Shown: positions 10,204 to 19,156 of the stretch, piece after piece
Layout of the letters: each line of letters begins with the position of its first letter
Position numbering within the stretch: the first letter of the stretch is position 1
DNA from: Chromatiales bacterium
GTDB lineage: Bacteria; Pseudomonadota; Gammaproteobacteria; Steroidobacterales; BM003
Length of the DNA stretch: 46,751 nt
Direction of reading: 5' to 3'
Assembly (NCBI GenBank): GCA_029864735.1
Contig: JAOTSW010000003.1
Coordinates: 1-46,751, forward strand
Notes under the pieces: generated by a model
Database searches by the model: none
The model's input: only the letters and a program-made list of their open reading frames with translations
What the model was told of the DNA's origin: nothing
Program-made: the position numbers and the translations under genes

Positions 10204-11235
10204 CTAGTTTGCCCCCGCCTGGCTCTGACGATATTCGTCAATGTAACCCAGCATCTTGTCCAGAAGTTCCCTGGAGATCACACCTCGATCCGCCATTTCA
10301 AGATTGCTTGCGCCAACCAGGGCACGCCAGTTTTCGATTTGTTGTTCGTCAGGACGGACAATCTCAATTCCCGAATCCACCAGGGCCTTGAAGGCCGCGC
10401 TGTCATCCAGCTTGTTCTGACGATCAAATTCAGCGTAAACCTTGCCGAAGACCTCTCGGACGACCTGCTGATCGGCGTCGGAAAGCTTGTCGAAGTACTT
10501 CTTGTCAACCACCATGTATCCCATCAGGTAGGCTAACGGAAAATCGGTCATGTACTTGACCTTGGTGTGCCACTGCATCACCACTGCGCCCACCGGCGAG
10601 GACGCCACAATATCAACCAGCCCGGTCTGCAGGCCCGTCATCACGTCGGTTACCGAGAGGGTTACCGGCGACAACCCCAGTGCCGACATGGTGTTGTAAG
10701 TAATCAGGTCACCCTCGGGAACCCAGACCTTGCGCCCCTTCAGAGACTCAACCGAGGTGATCGGCGTGTTAGACAGCACCCGTGCAAATCCACCGTCCGA
10801 GAAGCCGAAGCTCACCAGCCCGGCCTCCTCAAGGCCCGCCATCAGCACGCTATCCATGCGTTCCCGGACGTACTCGACTTCACCCATAGACCTGAATACC
10901 AGGGGCATGCCGAATAGCTGCATGTTCGGATAAACGTCTGCTACCGAGGTAGGCGTAAACATGCCGCCATGCAACTGACCAATACGAATCTTGCGCATCA
11001 CTTTTTTGTCATTGCCCATGACGCCGCCGCCGAAGAACTTGAAGTTCACGCGGCCTTCGGTTCTTTCCTTTATCTCTTTGCTGCCATCACGCATCTGCTT
11101 CATCCAGGCAGTGCCCTCGGGAGCGATGGTGGCAATCTTGATATCCAGAGCCTGGGCAGAAGGCGCGACGAGCAGGGCCAGTACAATGGCAGACACCATC
11201 GACAAAATCCCGCTTCGGGTCCTAGAAATAATCAT
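10204..11235 (-). CDS. TRAP transporter substrate-binding protein (DctP family)
   Basis: Start reassigned from 11274 to 11235 (MIISRTRSGILSMV...). Sec-type signal, LDIKIATIAPEGTAWMKQMRDG, GQLHGGMFTPTSVADVYPNMQ, LKGRKVWVPEG. Confidence 0.93.
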   Translation of the reverse strand: MIISRTRSGILSMVSAIVLALLVAPSAQALDIKIATIAPEGTAWMKQMRDGSKEIKERTEGRVNFKFFGGGVMGNDKKVMRKIRIGQLHGGMFTPTSVADVYPNMQLFGMPLVFRSMGEVEYVRERMDSVLMAGLEEAGLVSFGFSDGGFARVLSNTPITSVESLKGRKVWVPEGDLITYNTMSALGLSPVTLSVTDVMTGLQTGLVDIVASSPVGAVVMQWHTKVKYMTDFPLAYLMGYMVVDKKYFDKLSDADQQVVREVFGKVYAEFDRQNKLDDSAAFKALVDSGIEIVRPDEQQIENWRALVGASNLEMADRGVISRELLDKMLGYIDEYRQSQAGAN

Positions 11236-12094
11236 CCGCAGTCTCCAGTAGTGTCTCGGCCTGCCTCTGGGCAAGCGTATTGAACAGGGTTAGCCCCGGT
11301 TGTACAGGGTCTGACTCAATCACGTCTTTGAGCAGGCTGTCATGGAGTTCGCGGTCGTATACCAGGCGGGCGTAACTGCGTGCGAATTCCACTTTCACCG
11401 ACAGGTCCTTGCCACCGGACAACTCTATCGCCTTCTCGAAGTGCTCTCTTCCTACTTCCGGTTTACCGCCCAGGGCGGGCGGGCGGATAGTGTTAAGAAT
11501 TCCCAGGTAAAGGTGGATTGCACCGCTTTGGTAATCCGAATCAAGTTGATAAAGGCGATTCAACGCAGACTCCACCTTGGGAAGCTCTGCCAGCACGCCC
11601 CAGTCGTCGCTATTGGCCCGGGTGTAGGCCAGGCTACTGACAGTAAAACTGTACAATTCCGGCAACTCATCAGCCGTTAGCGTCGCCAAATCCGCATCGA
11701 AACTGGCGAAATCCATTCCAGCCCAGCCACACGCCGGCTCATGCACCACGCACATGGCCCTGAGACCGTACTCACGGCCCCGGCGAGTGAGGCGCTTGGC
11801 ACGCTCCGGGTCTTCGACAAAAACGGCGCCGTAAGCAGCATAAAGATTGGCAGCGGAACCCAGCGCGGACGCGCTTTCTGGATTGCCCTCGATCATGCTG
11901 TCCATCAACAACAGATAGGCTGGCGCGCCATCGCGCACTGTCTCGGGGTCTTCCTGGTTCAGGATTGCACTGGAAAGATTACCAGCCAATTTGCCGGTCA
12001 CCCTGTCCATCACGATTGCGCAGCCAGATTGCAGGACCAGCAAGGCCAAAAGAGCTGGCAAAGGAAATATGGAGATAGTTCTTTTCATGCGCAT
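11222..12094 (-). CDS. TRAP transporter-associated TatT-like lipoprotein (TPR-type)
   Basis: Lipobox LLVLQSGCAIV followed by a helical repeat protein (SALGSAANLYAAYGAVFVEDPERAKRLTRRGREYGLRAMC...GGKPEVGREHFEKAIELSGGKDLSVKVEFARSYARLV); 14-nt overlap with dctP. Confidence 0.82.
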   Translation of the reverse strand: MRMKRTISIFPLPALLALLVLQSGCAIVMDRVTGKLAGNLSSAILNQEDPETVRDGAPAYLLLMDSMIEGNPESASALGSAANLYAAYGAVFVEDPERAKRLTRRGREYGLRAMCVVHEPACGWAGMDFASFDADLATLTADELPELYSFTVSSLAYTRANSDDWGVLAELPKVESALNRLYQLDSDYQSGAIHLYLGILNTIRPPALGGKPEVGREHFEKAIELSGGKDLSVKVEFARSYARLVYDRELHDSLLKDVIESDPVQPGLTLFNTLAQRQAETLLETADDYF

Positions 12095-12136
12095 CCGATT
12101 TTACTCTGAATCAGCCAACCAGGGAGGCGAAATAAT

Positions 12137-12168
12137 TTGAGTGCATTCGGGGAAGAAGGTTCACTCAA
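12137..12168. promoter_or_regulatory. Operator-like inverted repeat TTGAGTG-N18-CACTCAA upstream of the TatT-TRAP operon
   Basis: Perfect 7-bp inverted half-sites in the intergenic region, 43-74 nt upstream of the TatT ORF start. Confidence 0.35.
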
Positions 12169-12194
12169 TTCAGGAAAAAAGCGAAGCGCCCAAA

Positions 12195-12235
12195 CGAAAA
12201 AGGCAAGTGCGCATGGGTTAGCACCCGCACTTGCC
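12195..12235 (-). terminator. Rho-independent terminator of the rpsP-rimM-trmD-rplS operon
   Basis: Minus strand: GGCAAGTGCG GGTGCTAACCCATG CGCACTTGCC TTTTTCG. Ten-bp stem plus T-tract, 30 nt after the rplS stop. Confidence 0.88.
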
Positions 12236-12264
12236 GTTTCCAGTAACCCGGATTCTCACCCGTG

Positions 12265-12609
12265 TTAGATTTTCTCTTTAATCCTGGCGGCCTTACCAGT
12301 GCGCTCGCGCAAGTAGTAAAGCTTGGCACGACGGACGTCACCACGACGCTTCACGGTGATCGATTCAATGACCTTGCTGTAAGTCTGGAACACACGCTCC
12401 ACACCCTCACCATGGGACATCTTTCGCACTGTGAAGGCGCTATTCAGGCCACGGTTACGCTTGGCAATGACCACGCCTTCGTATGCCTGCAGACGTTCAC
12501 GGGTACCTTCTACCACTTTAACCTGCACCACGACGGTATCGCCGGGTCCAAATTCAGGGATCTCACGATCCATCTGTTCTTTTTCAAGTTGCTCGATTAT
12601 GTTGCTCAT
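12265..12609 (-). CDS. rplS: 50S ribosomal protein L19
   Basis: 114 aa; [44 protein letters not shown]. Confidence 0.98.
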   Translation of the reverse strand: MSNIIEQLEKEQMDREIPEFGPGDTVVVQVKVVEGTRERLQAYEGVVIAKRNRGLNSAFTVRKMSHGEGVERVFQTYSKVIESITVKRRGDVRRAKLYYLRERTGKAARIKEKI

Positions 12610-12644
12610 GTCGACATCCCGCTCACGCCGGTCTCAAACCAAAA

Positions 12645-13391
12645 CTAAAGTTCCCCGCCTCTTTCGGCGATAAACTCACTCAATAATTCCTGCTGCTCAT
12701 CATCTAACTTCAAGACAGCCAGCAGCTCAGGCCGTCTCAGCCATGTCCGCCCAAGCGACTGCTTGAGCCTCCACCGCCTGATTTGCTCGTGGTTGCCGCC
12801 AAGCAGCACCTCGGGCACCCGCACTCCATCAACCTCCTCAGGCCGCGTGTAATGCGGACAATCCAGCAAGCCGGTGCTGAAGGAATCCTGGGCCGCCGAG
12901 TCCTCGTCGCCCAGTACACCCGGCAACAGCCGAATTACCGAATCAATCACCACCAGAGCCGGCAACTCGCCCCCACTGAGAACGAAATCACCTATGGACA
13001 ATTCCTCATCCATCTCCTGCTCGATGACGCGTTCATCAACGCCCTCGTAGCGACCGGCCACCAGGATCAACCCCGGCAAGCTGGCCAATTCTTCTGCCCG
13101 GGCCTGGTTAAACACCTCACCCTGGGCGCTCAGGTAGATAACCGGGGCTCCATCGGGAGCTTTCTCACGCGCCCGGGCTATGGCCCGGCGCAGCGGTTCT
13201 ACCTTCATCACCATGCCCGGCCCGCCTCCATATGGACGGTCGTCCACGGTGCGGTGCCGGTCATCGGCAAATTCTCTCGGATTCACTGTACCCATCGATG
13301 TGAGGCCGCGCTGCATCGCCCGACCAATCACCCCGTAACTCACGCCAGCCTCGACCAGCTCGGGGAACAATGAAACAACTTCTATGTGCAT
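12645..13391 (-). CDS. trmD: tRNA (guanine-N1)-methyltransferase TrmD
   Basis: Start reassigned to [60 protein letters not shown]. Confidence 0.98.
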   Translation of the reverse strand: MHIEVVSLFPELVEAGVSYGVIGRAMQRGLTSMGTVNPREFADDRHRTVDDRPYGGGPGMVMKVEPLRRAIARAREKAPDGAPVIYLSAQGEVFNQARAEELASLPGLILVAGRYEGVDERVIEQEMDEELSIGDFVLSGGELPALVVIDSVIRLLPGVLGDEDSAAQDSFSTGLLDCPHYTRPEEVDGVRVPEVLLGGNHEQIRRWRLKQSLGRTWLRRPELLAVLKLDDEQQELLSEFIAERGGEL

Positions 13392-13401
13392 GGCACCCGC
13401 G

Positions 13402-13908
13402 TCAAAACTCCGGGTCCCAATCCACCTCAATCACCTTGGCTTCCAGGTCGACCCGTTTAACGTACTGATCCAGTACAAACGGAACCAGCCTCTCCCGGTC
13501 CCCCTTGATGATCAAGACATCGTTGGCGCCGGTCTCCATAAGACTGGAAACCTCGCCGAGGACCACGCCCTGCAGATTTACAACCTGCAAGCCGATCAAA
13601 TCCCTCCAGTACCAGCTTCCGTCTTCACTTGGCGGCATGTCTGATCGCGGAATTTCAATTTCCGCACCAAGCCATTTCGCGGCGTCATCACGGTCTTCCG
13701 CAGCCTGTATCAGCACGACGATACCCTTACCGTGTACCCGCCCTGAATCCAGCTTAACTTCGGTGCGCTTCCCGTTTAACACCAGGAACCAGCGCCGATA
13801 GTGGAGGATGTTATCCCTGGGGTCGGTATAGGAAAAAACCTTTACCCAACCCTTGACTCCGTACAGCCCGGTAATCTTTCCCAGCTGCACCCAGTCATTT
13901 CCGTCCAC
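13402..13908 (-). CDS. rimM: Ribosome maturation factor RimM
   Basis: [22 protein letters not shown] and PRC-type C-terminus; between rpsP and trmD. Confidence 0.97.
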   Translation of the reverse strand: MDGNDWVQLGKITGLYGVKGWVKVFSYTDPRDNILHYRRWFLVLNGKRTEVKLDSGRVHGKGIVVLIQAAEDRDDAAKWLGAEIEIPRSDMPPSEDGSWYWRDLIGLQVVNLQGVVLGEVSSLMETGANDVLIIKGDRERLVPFVLDQYVKRVDLEAKVIEVDWDPEF

Positions 13909-13913
13909 AGTTA

Positions 13914-14168
13914 TCAGGCAGCAGCCTGCTTGCGGAATTCCTTGATCAGAGCAGCTACGCGATCGCTGGGCTGTGCGCCCTGGCCGACCCAGTGCTCGAA
14001 CCGATCTATTTCCATGTGCAGGCGAATTTCTTTGCCCTTGGCAACCGGATTGAAATAACCAATTTTTTCGATGTAACGGCCGTCACGGCGATTACGGCTG
14101 TCTGTTACCACGAAGTGGTAGAAAGGCCGCTTTTTCGCACCACCGCGCGAAAGACGAATACTTACCAT
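13914..14168 (-). CDS. rpsP: 30S ribosomal protein S16
   Basis: [41 protein letters not shown]. Confidence 0.98.
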   Translation of the reverse strand: MVSIRLSRGGAKKRPFYHFVVTDSRNRRDGRYIEKIGYFNPVAKGKEIRLHMEIDRFEHWVGQGAQPSDRVAALIKEFRKQAAA

Positions 14169-14220
14169 CTGTTTGTATACCCGCTATTGAGCTTTTGAAA
14201 TGCTTCAGCTGAAATAAACC

Positions 14221-14246
14221 GGCCCTCCGCTTTCCGGCGGGGGGCC
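14221..14246 (-). promoter_or_regulatory. Leader hairpin upstream of rpsP (possible attenuator)
   Basis: Minus strand GGCCCCCCGC-CGGAAA-GCGGAGGGCC, 9 of 10 pairs, downstream of a candidate TAAAAT -10 and upstream of the rpsP ATG. Confidence 0.4.
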
Positions 14247-14485
14247 GCAGTAAACCGAGCATTTTAAAGCTTTTAGAGAAAATTGGAAGGCTTTTCCGAG
14301 GCTTGTCGGCAAGAAAATCAGACTCAGTCCGACTTGCCCTGCACTTTGAACCTCAAAACCTCCCTGAGACCCCGCAGAAACCGCGACTTTACCGGATACT
14401 GGCGATTCTGCGATCTGGGCCAGTGTAACCCGGCCCTGGCAAGGTCCGGGGCATAAATCCGCCAAATCCCCGGCAAAAACGAGAT

Positions 14486-15832
14486 TCAGGGCCTGCCCCT
14501 GAAGCCACCCTTGCCCATGGATGACAACTGCCTGAATAACTTCTTGTTTTTCATCATCTTTTGCATCTGCTTGTACTGTTTAAGCAAACGATTTACATCC
14601 TGGATCTGCACCCCCGACCCGACCGCGATCCGGCGCTTGCGGGATCCATTGATGACCGCAGGAAGCTTTCTTTCTTGGGGCGTCATGGAATTGATAATCG
14701 CAATCTGTCGGGCAAGTTGCTGGTCTCCAGCCTGTTGGGAGACGCCCTGGGGCAGTTTTCCACCCATGGGCAGCTTATCCATCAGCGCTGCCAATCCACC
14801 CATATTGATCATCTGCTGAAGCTGCTCGCGCAGGTCAGTAAGATCCAGGCCCTTGCCCTTCTGGACCTTGCGAGCCAGTTTTTCGGCCTGATCCCGGTCA
14901 ACATTTCGCTCAACCTCTTCCACCAGGGTGAGCACGTCACCCATGCCGAGGATCCGCGAGGCCACACGGTCCGCGTGAAAGCGCTCCAGCGCATCAGTCT
15001 TCTCACCCACGCCCAGGAACTTGATCGGCGCCCCGGAGATGTGGCGCACCGAGAGGGCCGCGCCACCTCGGGCGTCGCCATCGGTCTTGGTCAGGATCAC
15101 GCCGGTAAGGGGCAAGGCCTCTGAAAATGCCCTGGCCGCGTTGACCGCGTCCTGGCCAGCCATGCTGTCCACGACAAACAAGGTTTCGGTTGGCGAGACT
15201 GTCTGGTGAAGGAGTTTAATCTCCCCCATCATTTCCTCATCAACGTGCAGGCGGCCGGCGGTATCCAGGATCACCACATCAGCCAAAGACCGGCGCCCCT
15301 CTTCCAGGGCGCGGGCGGCAATAAGCCTAGGATCCTCGCTTGCCTCGCTGGCCATAAATCCCGCGCCGACCTGCTCGGCAAGTCGCTGCAACTGCAGGAT
15401 AGCCGCTGGCCGATAAACGTCGGCGCTTGCCAGCAGGACCTTTTTCTTGTCCCGCTCAATCAAAAAGCGCGCGAGCTTGGCTGCACTGGTTGTTTTACCC
15501 GCGCCCTGCAAACCGGCCAGCATAATGACTACCGGCGGCTGTGAGCGGAGATTCAACTCGCTATCACCCCCACCCATAAGGGCGACCAATTCAGCATGAA
15601 CAATCTTGATCAGCGCCTGGCCGGGGGTAAGGCTGCGCAGAACTTCTTCGCCTACTGCCTTCTCACGAACCTGCTCTATAAAGGCTTTCACCACAGGCAA
15701 GGCAACGTCAGCCTCAAGCAGCGCCATCCGCACCTGGCGCAGGGCGTCCTTGATATTGTCCTCGGAAATTCGGCCCTTGCCGCGCAAGGCGCCTACCGCC
15801 GAAGAGAGTCGCTCTGTTAATTGATCAAACAT
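14486..15832 (-). CDS. ffh: Signal recognition particle protein Ffh
   Basis: 448 aa; GLQGAGKTTSAAKLARFL, DTAGRLHVDEEMM, TKTDGDARGGAALS, Met-rich M domain. Confidence 0.98.
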   Translation of the reverse strand: MFDQLTERLSSAVGALRGKGRISEDNIKDALRQVRMALLEADVALPVVKAFIEQVREKAVGEEVLRSLTPGQALIKIVHAELVALMGGGDSELNLRSQPPVVIMLAGLQGAGKTTSAAKLARFLIERDKKKVLLASADVYRPAAILQLQRLAEQVGAGFMASEASEDPRLIAARALEEGRRSLADVVILDTAGRLHVDEEMMGEIKLLHQTVSPTETLFVVDSMAGQDAVNAARAFSEALPLTGVILTKTDGDARGGAALSVRHISGAPIKFLGVGEKTDALERFHADRVASRILGMGDVLTLVEEVERNVDRDQAEKLARKVQKGKGLDLTDLREQLQQMINMGGLAALMDKLPMGGKLPQGVSQQAGDQQLARQIAIINSMTPQERKLPAVINGSRKRRIAVGSGVQIQDVNRLLKQYKQMQKMMKNKKLFRQLSSMGKGGFRGRP

Positions 15833-15978
15833 ATCTGGTTAATACTTGCTGCTGCATGCCGTACCCGGGAAGGGCGCATCTTAAGGTAGACCGTACGCAC
15901 AGGGCAAAGTCAGACCCGGGGTCCAGGGAAAACCAAGGTTATCGAAAAGACTTCCCGCCCTGGATTGGAAACGCCGGG

Positions 15979-16746
15979 CTATAGGTAGAATACCACCCCG
16001 GATTCGAGCCGGTGCACCTGTCGATCAGGTAGCTCCGCGCGCACTTCTTCCATGATCAACTCTTCCTCGCCCGGCTTCATGGCGGTAAGCCAAATGGCAG
16101 GATTATGATCGAGCTTGGCCATGTCCTGGGCGAAGGTACGTGGACAGTAATGTCCTGATTTTTGCGCAAGTTCGGCCTGGCGGTTCGGAAACGACACTTC
16201 GATAACCAGCACATCGATATTTTTATACCGATTCAGAACCGGCCACAAAGTCTGGTTGTTCGTGGTATCCGCGCTGAATGCCAGCACCTTCCCTTCCGAT
16301 TCCACGCAAAATCCCAGGGTGGGTACGGAATGCTTCACTTCCACGGCGGTCATTTTTCGCGACCCCAGGTCCAGCACATCACCCGCCGACAAGGGCTTGA
16401 AGCGCATAACCGCTTCCTGGGCATTGGGCAAAACCGAGAAGTCGGGCCACATCACGTCATTAAAAAGGTGGGTTTGCAAAGCCTTGATGGTGTCAGAGGA
16501 GCCATGAACCTGGAGGGGATTTTCCAGATAGGCCTCGAACGCCGCGTCTATAAATAACGGCAGGCCAACAACATGGTCCAGGTGAGAATGGGTCAGGAAC
16601 ACGTGACGCAACCGGCGTAACTCTTCCAGGGACAAGTCACCCACGCCAGTTCCGGCGTCGATGAGTACATCGTCGTCCAACAAAAATGAGGTGGTTTTAA
16701 GGCCTGCGCCTATGCCCCCACTGCATCCGAGAATTCGTACCTGCAT
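15979..16746 (-). CDS. MBL-fold metallohydrolase, class II cAMP phosphodiesterase / RNase Z-like
   Basis: LGCSGGIGAGLKTTSFLLDDDVLIDAGTGVGDL, HSHLDHVVGLPLF, FSADTTNN, EVSFPN. Confidence 0.85.
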   Translation of the reverse strand: MQVRILGCSGGIGAGLKTTSFLLDDDVLIDAGTGVGDLSLEELRRLRHVFLTHSHLDHVVGLPLFIDAAFEAYLENPLQVHGSSDTIKALQTHLFNDVMWPDFSVLPNAQEAVMRFKPLSAGDVLDLGSRKMTAVEVKHSVPTLGFCVESEGKVLAFSADTTNNQTLWPVLNRYKNIDVLVIEVSFPNRQAELAQKSGHYCPRTFAQDMAKLDHNPAIWLTAMKPGEEELIMEEVRAELPDRQVHRLESGVVFYL

Positions 16747-16878
16747 TGAACCTTGGTTTCCCCAATATCAAGCCCGCTATAAGCACCATTTGTATCCGTG
16801 TATTCGCGGACTTCTCTTATGCCTCGCCATGTGCGAAGATTTCGAGAATCAAGCTAAGTCATAGCGGAAACCATTTCT

Positions 16879-17703
16879 GTGTTACGAATCACAGTTCTTT
16901 TGCTCTACGTAGGAGCGATGCTCCTGCTCGGAAAGTCGGCCCTGACCAGTACGACCGGAACGGCGCAACACCGTCTCGGATCCGTGCTTTTGGCCTTGGG
17001 CGTCGCCGGTCAAGGATACTGGCTTTACCAAGCAATACACGTTGAGGGAGGCCTCGCCCTGGGGGTCACCAACGTGACTTCAATGCTTGGCTGGCTAACC
17101 GCCTGGATCGCGTTGTTCCTGAGCCCACGGGTTCGAATGGTCGGCCTGGCCAGCATGTTGCTGAGCATCACCATCCTTGGCATCGCAGCCAGCTACCTGC
17201 CATTGGCTGAACCGGTCACCACCGATCTGAGCTGGCAATTAACCGGCCATATTCTGATTTCCATTGCCGCCTACTCCCTGCTGGGCATCGGCGCCCTGAT
17301 GGCCGCCGCTATCGCCTTGCAAGACGCTCGCCTGCGTAATCGCAAACCCAGCGGCTGGTTGCTCATGCTGCCATCCCTGGAAGGTATGGAACAGATTCTG
17401 TTCTCTATCCTGACTGTGGGCTTCGCCCTGCTCACCCTGAGCCTGTTCAGTGGACTGGTTTTCGTCGACAACATGTTGGCCCAGCACCTGGCCCACAAGA
17501 CGATTCTGTCCGCAATCGCCTGGCTGATTTTCGCGATCTTGCTGGTTGGTCGCTGGCGCCGGGGCTGGCGAGGCAAGAAAGCGGTTTACATGGCATTGGC
17601 TGGTTTTGTCTTCCTGGCCATGGCGTATTTCGGCACCAAATTAGTGCTGGAAACCCTGCTGGAGCGCCAATGGCAGCTGGCCGGAGCCTTGACAGGTTTC
17701 TAA
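16879..17703 (+). CDS. Cytochrome c assembly (CcsA/YpjD/HemX-like) inner-membrane protein
   Basis: Multi-TM; LSWQLTGHILISIAAYSLLGIGALMAAAIALQDARLRNRK; GLVFVDNMLAQHLAHKTILSAIAWLIF; next to ffh. Confidence 0.87.
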   Translation: MLRITVLLLYVGAMLLLGKSALTSTTGTAQHRLGSVLLALGVAGQGYWLYQAIHVEGGLALGVTNVTSMLGWLTAWIALFLSPRVRMVGLASMLLSITILGIAASYLPLAEPVTTDLSWQLTGHILISIAAYSLLGIGALMAAAIALQDARLRNRKPSGWLLMLPSLEGMEQILFSILTVGFALLTLSLFSGLVFVDNMLAQHLAHKTILSAIAWLIFAILLVGRWRRGWRGKKAVYMALAGFVFLAMAYFGTKLVLETLLERQWQLAGALTGF

Positions 17704-17754
17704 GGCACCTTCAGTATTTTCAATAACTTCTGCCACGGAATGACGTAAACCCCA

Positions 17755-19020
17755 TTGGACGATAGCCCTTCGACCTCACTGCTTTTCGGCATTCTTTTCC
17801 TGCTGCTGCTGCTTTCCGCTTTCTTTTCAAGCTCGGAAACTGCCTTGATGAGCCTGAACCGCTATCGGCTGAGACATAAGGCCAGGGCGGGACATCGCGG
17901 AGCAAAAATTGCCGACCAATTGCTACGCAGACCGGACAAGCTGATCGGGCTGATACTGCTGGGCAATAACCTGGTTAACATTCTCGCGGCATCGTTGACC
18001 ACAATAATAAGCATGCGCATCGCCGGTGACTCAGGCATTGCGGCAGGCGCCCTGATACTGACGGTTGTGCTGCTAATTTTTGCCGAGGTCACGCCCAAGA
18101 CCATCGCGGCCCTGCACCCCGAGAGCATCGCCTTTCCCTCATCATACGTTTACTACCCCCTCCTCAAAATACTCGGCCCCGTGGTCTGGCTGCTTAACAG
18201 CGTCACTCACATGTTGCTCTACATGCTGGGGCTTTCGGCAAGAAGTTCCTCAAGCGATGCCCTGAGCAGGGAAGAACTTCGAACAGTCGTGGCCGAGGCG
18301 GGCTCTTTGATTCCCAGGAAACACCAGCGCATGCTGCTGAGCATCCTGGACCTGGAAAACATCACCGTGGATGACGTGATGGTGCCTCGCTCCGACATCC
18401 AGGGTATCGACCTGAATGACGAGTGGGATGAGGTTCTGCGTCAAATTCAGACCAGCCAGCACACACGGCTCCCCCTTTATCGCGACAGCCTGGACAACAT
18501 CCTGGGCATCATTCACCTGCGAAAGGTTATCAGCGATCTGGCTCACCAGAGACTCACACCTGAGGCCCTGGAAAATGCCGCCCGGGACCCCTATTTTGTT
18601 CCAGAAGGCACGCCGCTGAACACGCAGTTGTTGAACTTCCAGCGCCAGAGCAGACGATTTGGCGTTGTGGTAGATGAGTATGGCGACATCCAGGGACTGG
18701 TCACCCTGGCAGATATTCTTGAAGAAATTGTCGGCGAATTCACTTCCGCACCGGGAGCCATTAATCCGGACGTACACGCGGAGCCAGACGGAAGTTTCGT
18801 GGTCGCCGGTTCCGCTAACCTCCGGGATCTTAATCGGTCAATGAGCTGGGACCTGCCCACCGATGGACCCAAGACCCTGAATGGCCTTGTGGTGGAGGCC
18901 CTGGGAGATATCCCGGAACCGGGAATTCAGCTCGGCATAAGGGAATTTGATTTAACCGTGCTCCAGACTGCGGAAAACGCGGTGAAAACCGTGCGCATCC
19001 AGTTGCGGAAGGCCTCCTAG
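17755..19020 (+). CDS. CorB-like HlyC/CorC (CNNM/CBS domain) transporter-associated membrane protein
   Basis: TTG start; FFSSSETALMSLNRYRLRH (DUF21), DVMVPRSDIQGID, tandem CBS, RFGVVVDEYGDIQGLVTLADILEEIVGE. Confidence 0.93.
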   Translation: MDDSPSTSLLFGILFLLLLLSAFFSSSETALMSLNRYRLRHKARAGHRGAKIADQLLRRPDKLIGLILLGNNLVNILAASLTTIISMRIAGDSGIAAGALILTVVLLIFAEVTPKTIAALHPESIAFPSSYVYYPLLKILGPVVWLLNSVTHMLLYMLGLSARSSSSDALSREELRTVVAEAGSLIPRKHQRMLLSILDLENITVDDVMVPRSDIQGIDLNDEWDEVLRQIQTSQHTRLPLYRDSLDNILGIIHLRKVISDLAHQRLTPEALENAARDPYFVPEGTPLNTQLLNFQRQSRRFGVVVDEYGDIQGLVTLADILEEIVGEFTSAPGAINPDVHAEPDGSFVVAGSANLRDLNRSMSWDLPTDGPKTLNGLVVEALGDIPEPGIQLGIREFDLTVLQTAENAVKTVRIQLRKAS

Positions 19021-19156
19021 AGACGCCCGGCAGGCCATTACCCGGCGATCGTCCCGGTTGTGACGGTCGACCCGAAACCTGCTGTCGAGTTAGGCTGGTA
19101 CCGCAACTTGGCAGCTACGAACTAACGATTCAATCACCACCACAAGAAAAGCAGAT

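Noticed and set aside
14205-14465. 86-aa ORF between ffh and rpsP
   Set aside because: Overlaps the leader hairpin and candidate promoter of rpsP; composition not protein-like
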